DNA from: Bacillota bacterium | GTDB lineage: Bacteria > Bacillota > Clostridia > Oscillospirales > Ruminococcaceae | DNA length: 64,000 nt | Direction: 5' to 3' | Assembly (NCBI GenBank): GCA_023460035.1 | Contig: JAEWRN010000009.1 | Span: 12,051-76,050, forward strand | Shown here: positions 59,640 through 64,000 of the stretch, piece by piece | Position numbering within the stretch: position 1 is the first letter of the stretch | How the letters are laid out: each line of letters starts with the position of its first letter | Program-made: the position numbers and the translations under genes | The notes under the pieces: generated by a model | What the model was told of the DNA's origin: nothing | Databases searched by the model: none | Seen by the model: only the letters and a program-made list of their open reading frames with translations

Positions 59640-61022
59640 ATGTCGATTATTGGCAAAAACATCAGCGTAGAAAAAGTTCCAGAACCACCAAAGGGGAAAT
59701 TAGGCCGGCATGAAATGTTGGCTTTGTCTGTCGGGCAGGTTATCGGCGCAGGCGTTGTTACACTAGTTGGCCCTGCAATCTATTACACGGGCTATTCTGT
59801 TTGGCTTGCGTACTTGGTTGCCATTATTCTTGGTTTAATCTATGTTCTGCCTATTATGTTCATCACATCCACCGTCCGGCTTGGCGGTGGCCAGTATTCA
59901 ATGGTTTCGGGCATCCTTGGCCCCATTCCGGCAGGGTTTCAGGCAATCTCCAGTTTAGTGGGCAGTTTCACCTGTGCGTTATTTGCCACCTCAATTGGCG
60001 GTTATGTACATGACTTGCTGCCCGCCATTCCCGCGCAGGCAGCCGCCATATTTTTTCTCACCGCATTCTTTGTCATGAACCTCTTTGGCATCAATATCAT
60101 GGCAAAGCTACAAAAAACGATGACGTGGTGCTTGCTTATAGCTTTAGGGCTGTTTATTGTGTTTGGGCTGTTTAAAATTCAAAACCCAATCTTTGATTTT
60201 AAGTCGGAAGGTTTTATGACAGGTGGAATGACCGGGTTTATCAGCGCTGCAATGCTTCTTTACTATTCCACCACCGGCCATTACCTCACAATGAACTATA
60301 GCCGTGAAGCAAAAGCTTCTACCAAAGACATCCCTTGGGCCATGCTTCTTACAACCCCTATTCTGGTGGTAATTTATTGTGGGGTTGCAATTGTTGCGGC
60401 GGGGGTACTGCCCATGTCGGAGACAGCTGGCCGTTCCCTTGCGGTTGTTGCAAAAGCAATTTTCCCGACACCGTTGTTTATCCTATTTATTATTCTTGGG
60501 CCGATGTTTGCATTGTTTACCACAATGAACGGCACAATGGCCGGTGTGCCTTACATGATTGCACAAACGGCTTATGATGGTTGGATCCCCAAAAGCTTTG
60601 CGGACAAAAATAAGAACGGTGTATTTTGGAAAATCCTTGTTTTTGAGTATGTGTATGCGCTGATTCCCGTAATCTTCAATTTTAGCACTTCAGAAATCAG
60701 CAGCAATATGCTTCTCTTCAGCTCGTTTGTTACCTGCATTCAGCTATTTGCCTACTTTAAAATGCCAAACAAGTTCCCAGAGGCATGGAAAAAATCCAAA
60801 TGGCACGTGCCAAACCCGGTTTACTATTTTATTTGTACGCTTTGTGCAGCCTTGAACATTTTTGTTCTGGTTCGGTCTTTTGGGACATTGAAACCGGTAG
60901 TTGCAATCATCAGCGGTGTTTTGATTCTTGGGTCGTTCACTTACGCGGTGGTTCGTATGCGCAGTGCTAAGGTGGTCATTCAAAGCTCTTGCTGGGTACC
61001 GGAGGAAGAACAAGAGCAATAA
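59640..61022 (+). CDS. APC superfamily amino acid permease
   Basis: A 460-residue transporter with twelve hydrophobic helices. The first helix holds GQVIGAGVVTLVGPA, the conserved substrate loop of APC family carriers. Such proteins import amino acids, amines or related acids. ATG at 59640 follows AAGGGGGAGAG. As the second gene of the GntR-controlled operon it should import the substrate of the enolase-superfamily enzyme, or of a related pathway. Confidence 0.85.
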   Translation: MSIIGKNISVEKVPEPPKGKLGRHEMLALSVGQVIGAGVVTLVGPAIYYTGYSVWLAYLVAIILGLIYVLPIMFITSTVRLGGGQYSMVSGILGPIPAGFQAISSLVGSFTCALFATSIGGYVHDLLPAIPAQAAAIFFLTAFFVMNLFGINIMAKLQKTMTWCLLIALGLFIVFGLFKIQNPIFDFKSEGFMTGGMTGFISAAMLLYYSTTGHYLTMNYSREAKASTKDIPWAMLLTTPILVVIYCGVAIVAAGVLPMSETAGRSLAVVAKAIFPTPLFILFIILGPMFALFTTMNGTMAGVPYMIAQTAYDGWIPKSFADKNKNGVFWKILVFEYVYALIPVIFNFSTSEISSNMLLFSSFVTCIQLFAYFKMPNKFPEAWKKSKWHVPNPVYYFICTLCAALNIFVLVRSFGTLKPVVAIISGVLILGSFTYAVVRMRSAKVVIQSSCWVPEEEQEQ

Positions 61023-61071
61023 CCAGTGGTGTTTAGATACCAATAGCGCATCATTTGTAAAAATAGTACAG

Positions 61072-61102
61072 GCTGTAGCAAAATTTTTGCTACAGCTTTT
61101 TT
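61072..61102 (+). terminator. Rho-independent terminator
   Basis: GCTGTAGCAAAA pairs with TTTTGCTACAGC and is followed by TTTTTT. It ends the GntR-controlled operon. Confidence 0.92.
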
Positions 61103-61157
61103 GTTTGTAAAAATACAGTCGGGGCACACCGGCGGTGTTATGCAAAAAGCAGAGAGG

Positions 61158-61198
61158 GCAAAGCCCCCGTGCAGCAGTGGTGTTGGCTTTGCTTTTTT
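61158..61198 (+). terminator. Second terminator-like hairpin
   Basis: GCAAAGCC and GGCTTTGC form a stem with a 19-base loop followed by six T. It lies in the otherwise empty stretch 61103-61318. Confidence 0.55.
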
Positions 61199-61318
61199 AT
61201 CCGGCAGGTGTAACGCTATTGATCATCGTGCGGTAAGGCCGTTTAGGCTGCCTGATTGCGTGCGGCAAAAGTGACGGCTTTGCCCGGCAAGCATGGGGGC
61301 CGCACCCGGTATGCACTT

Positions 61319-62158
61319 TTATTTAATGAACTTGAATAAAATCCGCTGCACCCAGTCGGGCAGGTTGTAATAGCCCCGGTTTTTATCTAGGGCGCTGATT
61401 TTTTCCATTTCTTCTTGCGAGAGTGTAAAATCAAAAATTTCGAGGTTGCTTTGGATATGCGCGGGGTTTGTTGATTTTGGGATGGCGATATTGCCAACCT
61501 GCATATGCCACCTTAAAATTGCCTGCACAATGCTTTTGCTGTGGGCGGCTGCAATTTCACCCAGCACGGGCTCGCCCAGCATTTTTTTGTCGCCGTGCCC
61601 AATGGGGTACCAGGCCTCTAAAAGGATGTCGTTCTTTTTTAGAAATTCGCGCAGCTCTTTCTGCTGAAAATACGGGTGGCACTCCACCTGGTCCACCACC
61701 GGTTTAATTTTGGCGACGGCCAAAAGCTTTTGCATGGTGCCGATTTTAAAATTGCTAACACCGATAGACCTTATTTTACCTTCGCCTACGGCTTCTTCTA
61801 ACGCCTTCCACGCGCCAATATAATCCTCAAGCTGCTGGTGCAACAGCATCAGGTCAATGTAGTCTACACCTAAGGTATCCAGCGAGGCCTGTATCGCCCG
61901 TTTTGCTTTTTGGTACCCGTAGTTAGTGGGCCAAATTTTGGTCGTCAAAAAAATATCCTCGCGGGGGATACCAGATTCTTTGATGGCTTCGCCCACGGCC
62001 CTTTCGTTTTTGTAAAATTGTGCGGTGTCAATTAAGCGGTACCCGTTATCCAGTGCGGTTTTCACACTGGCCTTACATTCTTCATGGTCCGCAATCATAA
62101 AAACGCCACTGCCTAATTGAGGGATGGCATAGCCGTTGTTTAGTTTAAGAATATTCAT
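61319..62158 (-). CDS. Aldo/keto reductase
   Basis: A 279-residue AKR with catalytic Asp and Tyr in RLIDTAQFYKNE, Lys in LTTKIWP and His in MLLHQQ. The C-terminal NADP-binding segment has IPKST. It is a paralogue of the gene at 54536, same length, clearly diverged. ATG at 62158 follows an AGGAGG. The substrate is unknown. Confidence 0.9.
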   Translation of the reverse strand: MNILKLNNGYAIPQLGSGVFMIADHEECKASVKTALDNGYRLIDTAQFYKNERAVGEAIKESGIPREDIFLTTKIWPTNYGYQKAKRAIQASLDTLGVDYIDLMLLHQQLEDYIGAWKALEEAVGEGKIRSIGVSNFKIGTMQKLLAVAKIKPVVDQVECHPYFQQKELREFLKKNDILLEAWYPIGHGDKKMLGEPVLGEIAAAHSKSIVQAILRWHMQVGNIAIPKSTNPAHIQSNLEIFDFTLSQEEMEKISALDKNRGYYNLPDWVQRILFKFIK

Positions 62159-62308
62159 AAAAGAAAACCTCCTGTAAAGTTTTTCTAGTTGCTTTTTTAA
62201 AAACCAATTAAAAGTGTGGGTTTCTACTTATGGAGTGTAAACCTAAAGCAGATTTTAAGCAAGTTTTTTTTGAAAAATATTGGCAACATTGGCCCGGGGT
62301 CTTTTTAA

Positions 62309-62356
62309 CAAACAAAAACCATGTGCGGGGTTGCCCCCGGCACATGGTTTTTGTTT
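62309..62356. terminator. Long terminator hairpin
   Basis: AACAAAAACCATGTGC pairs with its complement 62340-62356 around a GC-rich inner loop. T-rich and A-rich flanks allow it to work on both strands, most usefully for the minus-strand gene ending at 62440. The remaining bases of 62159-62439 show no gene. Confidence 0.85.
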
Positions 62357-62439
62357 AGGCTTGTGGTTTTTAAAAATATCAAAGCAGGGGACAACCGACC
62401 CCACAAAAGGGCACTTGTTGGCGCAGCAGGGCACCGGCA

Positions 62440-62928
62440 CTAAGCAGGTAAATGGCTGGTTACCGCAGCTACAAACATTGCAACGCCCTGCTCAATGGTG
62501 TCAATCAGCGCGGCGGGGTAATCAAAATCAGAGGCAGAAGCTAAGGCGGCTTCTACCAAGGCATCTTGGTTGCCAGCGTCGTGAAACAAAGCAGGGGTGT
62601 CTGCAAGGATGCGCCCGGCCGCAGGCGCATAGGTTTTTAAAATTGCCCGGTTTTTTGCCGAAAGCCATACTTCAAAATGGCTGCTTTGGTGCAAATAGAC
62701 CACAGCAAGCTTTAGGCCCTTGTCTTTTAAGCTTTGGGTGCTTAACGAAAAATAAGACATATCAAGGTACCCGGGGTACATACTGCCGGCATCGTATTGC
62801 GGGTACCTTTTGATAAAATCCGCACGCAGCTTAGACATAAACTCCAGTATCCCCTTGTAGGCAAGCTGCAAGTCATTTTGCTGTAAACAAACAGTATAAT
62901 CATAGACAAGTAGACTTAAAGTTTTCAT
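62440..62928 (-). CDS. Small protein of unknown function (DUF7000-like)
   Basis: A 162-residue soluble protein. It opens with a helical segment in which L-QLAYKGILEFMSKLRADF is followed by PQYDAG and PGYLDMSYFSLS, then KLAVVYLHQSSHFEVWLSAKNRAI. This layout matches proteins labelled DUF7000; function unknown. ATG at 62928 lies four bases after AAGGGGGC; a longer frame is rejected. It follows the frameshifted gene by 65 bases on the same strand. Confidence 0.7.
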   Translation of the reverse strand: MKTLSLLVYDYTVCLQQNDLQLAYKGILEFMSKLRADFIKRYPQYDAGSMYPGYLDMSYFSLSTQSLKDKGLKLAVVYLHQSSHFEVWLSAKNRAILKTYAPAAGRILADTPALFHDAGNQDALVEAALASASDFDYPAALIDTIEQGVAMFVAAVTSHLPA

Positions 62929-62993
62929 AAGTGCCCCCTTTTTAAAAGTGCAGCGTGTGAAAATATCCTGCCACGTGGGTTTGCAGGTCAAGA

Positions 62994-63149
62994 TTACCAA
63001 TTATGGGTATCTTTAAGGGCTACAAGCTCTTTCGAAAACTCAAAATTTTGCTTTGCAAGAATGACAGAAAGAATCATGTTGTAGGCCCTGTCGTACCATA
63101 ATTCTAAAGTTGCATCAGGCGCAGTTATAATAAATTCCTTTGCATTTCC
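62994..63149 (-). pseudogene. Likely displaced 3' end of the gene at 63125 (frameshift)
   Basis: In the other frame, from the G4 run at 63151-63148, an open stretch of 51 codons continues to a stop at 62996-62994 and reads like real protein (GNAKEF..., ELWYDRAYNM, FSKELVALKD). It has no start codon or ribosome site of its own. One extra G in the run would join it to the upstream gene. Confidence 0.5.
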
Positions 63150-63850
63150 CCGGCCTTGTTATTGTGGCGAATATTAAAGTTATTAAGCAAAAACGAAACA
63201 TCTGAAAATAATTCTGCATACTTTGCCTTTACCGCTCTATCTTTTAAAATTGGTTCAATATAATTACCGAGAGAAATTAATATCTTTTGTTTTTGGTTTA
63301 AATCACCTTTCAGCTTGTAATGGTTGTACTCTAGCACTTCTATTGCTGTTGTTTGGTCATCAATAAACTCAACTGCTTGTGACGCCGTTTTATTTTTTTC
63401 AACAATAATGAAACCATGTTCACCGGCATCTACTAATTCATGGTTCGATTTGTCTACAAAAATTTTTATGTTATTTTGAATAGTTTCCATTTGCCTGTGT
63501 GCATCGAGTTCTATCGTCATATGGTAAAATTTTTCCATTTCATCAAATAGAGCTATCAAAAATTCAGAAAATAAAAACAATTTTTCAAAGTTGCCATCCA
63601 ATTGGCCCACACTAATACCAAGGGCATTACGCAAAGCATTCGTATTTAGAAATGTTCCGCACATAGGTAGAGCTCGAAATATATTTTGATTAATGTATGA
63701 TTCGAGGGAAATTGTATATGTAGGAAAACGTACGACAGCATTTGTGGAAAACAAATAGTCCAAAGTTTTTGTTCCTGTTTTAGGGTCAACCTCTAATTTT
63801 GAGAGAAGCTCATAAAAATGCGCGGCCAATATCAACACCTCATTTTTCAC
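63125..63850 (-). CDS. Hypothetical protein, apparently frameshifted near its 3' end
   Basis: A 241-residue open frame, mostly helical and AT-rich compared with its neighbours. No family recognised. The start is a GTG at 63850 without a visible ribosome site, and an IS30-type element lies about 20 bases upstream, so the original promoter or N-terminus may be lost. The frame ends in NKAGEMQRNLL after a G4A3 run; reading past it in the other frame gives 51 more plausible codons. It may be an accessory (defence or mobile) gene, but this is a guess. Confidence 0.55.
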   Translation of the reverse strand: MKNEVLILAAHFYELLSKLEVDPKTGTKTLDYLFSTNAVVRFPTYTISLESYINQNIFRALPMCGTFLNTNALRNALGISVGQLDGNFEKLFLFSEFLIALFDEMEKFYHMTIELDAHRQMETIQNNIKIFVDKSNHELVDAGEHGFIIVEKNKTASQAVEFIDDQTTAIEVLEYNHYKLKGDLNQKQKILISLGNYIEPILKDRAVKAKYAELFSDVSFLLNNFNIRHNNKAGEMQRNLL

Positions 63851-63870
63851 TATAATGATAATTCATTTTA

Positions 63871-64000
63871 CGCAAATTGCAAGAGCAAGTTGGACACCCA
63901 CGGTAGATTGGGCGCGGGTTCTTAGGCGGCGTAAACTTTATTCAAGAATGCCTCAAATAGTTCCTCTGGAGTGCGGTAGCCGAGCTTGCGGCGAGGCCGT
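63871..64000 (-). mobile_element. End of an IS30-family insertion sequence (cut by window edge)
   Basis: The last 130 bases hold the 3' end of an IS30-type transposase gene plus about 50 bases of end sequence with GTGTCCAACTTG on the minus strand, which may belong to the terminal inverted repeat. The other end is outside the window, so the boundary and target duplication cannot be set; 63871 is approximate. Confidence 0.6.
63922..64000 (-). CDS. IS30-family transposase, C-terminal end (partial)
   Basis: The last 25 codons of a gene that enters from the right edge read RPRRKLGYRTPEELFEAFL followed by NKVYAA and a stop at 63924-63922. RPR-x-x-LGYRTPEE is the characteristic C-terminal end of IS30-type DDE transposases. 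Only this piece is visible, so activity cannot be judged. Confidence 0.78.
   Translation of the reverse strand, partial: RPRRKLGYRTPEELFEAFLNKVYAA

Noticed and set aside
62255..62440. 61-codon minus-strand frame downstream of the DUF7000-like gene
   Set aside because: It spans the terminator hairpin and has no ribosome site.

Overview
The window looks like a Gram-positive, low-oxygen gut-type bacterium of the class Clostridia, most likely an Oscillospiraceae/Ruminococcaceae relative. This is inferred from strong AGGAGG-type ribosome binding sites, frequent TTG and GTG starts, lipobox lipoproteins, an Agr-type quorum-sensing locus, a CIRCE/Hsp20 heat-shock unit, a GGGtGRT protein paired with an IscU-like scaffold, an oligopeptide uptake operon and a fairly high G+C content. 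No rRNA or tRNA gene was seen. Genes are densely packed on both strands, and many operons show 1-8 base overlaps.

Layout. 1-3513: end of an upstream gene, a MATE exporter, then the IscU-like/GGGtGRT pair. 3651-7404: a serine hydrolase, then a three-gene envelope operon (GT2-GtrA, phosphodiester glycosidase, small membrane protein). 7483-18966: a quorum-sensing island with agrD, agrB, an AgrC-like kinase and a LytTR response regulator on the minus strand, and a secreted protein, three related lipoproteins, a small secreted peptide and an ABC exporter on the plus strand. 19025-34446: SDR, adenosine-type deaminase and Crp/Fnr regulator on the minus strand, divergent from a ten-gene peptide uptake and degradation operon (Opp/Dpp ABC, D-aminoacylase, two M19 dipeptidases, an M24-fold protein, an Asp/Glu/hydantoin racemase). 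34469-40781: a chemoreceptor, a second LytTR regulator with an Ig-like surface protein, a coiled-coil protein and a MarR regulator. 40804-43749: CsoR/CopA copper module. 43785-48509: membrane HTH regulator, sirtuin, CIRCE-controlled Hsp20, and an Amt-PII fusion. 48750-51787: TetR-controlled ABC exporter. 51798-57498: assorted small genes. 57535-61105: GntR-controlled enolase-superfamily enzyme and APC transporter. 61319-64000: aldo/keto reductase, two small accessory genes (one apparently frameshifted) and the end of an IS30-type transposase cut by the window edge.

The most striking system is the Agr island. Three promoters (in front of agrB, of the secreted protein and of the 69-residue peptide/ABC operon) carry copies of a GGAACA-centred direct repeat spaced exactly 21 bases apart. 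In all three the last repeat lies exactly 26 bases before an extended -10 element (TGCTA). That is the geometry expected for a LytTR response regulator, so the sequence itself predicts the regulon of this peptide signal and includes a positive feedback loop on agrBD. The signal peptide is predicted to carry a five-residue thiolactone ring, CTGII.

Other local regulatory circuits are readable too: paired 14-base palindromes in the GntR-controlled promoter, matching 24-base sites behind the -10 of both the tetR and the ABC promoters, a CsoR box behind the copA -10, and a CIRCE element with 21-base arms.
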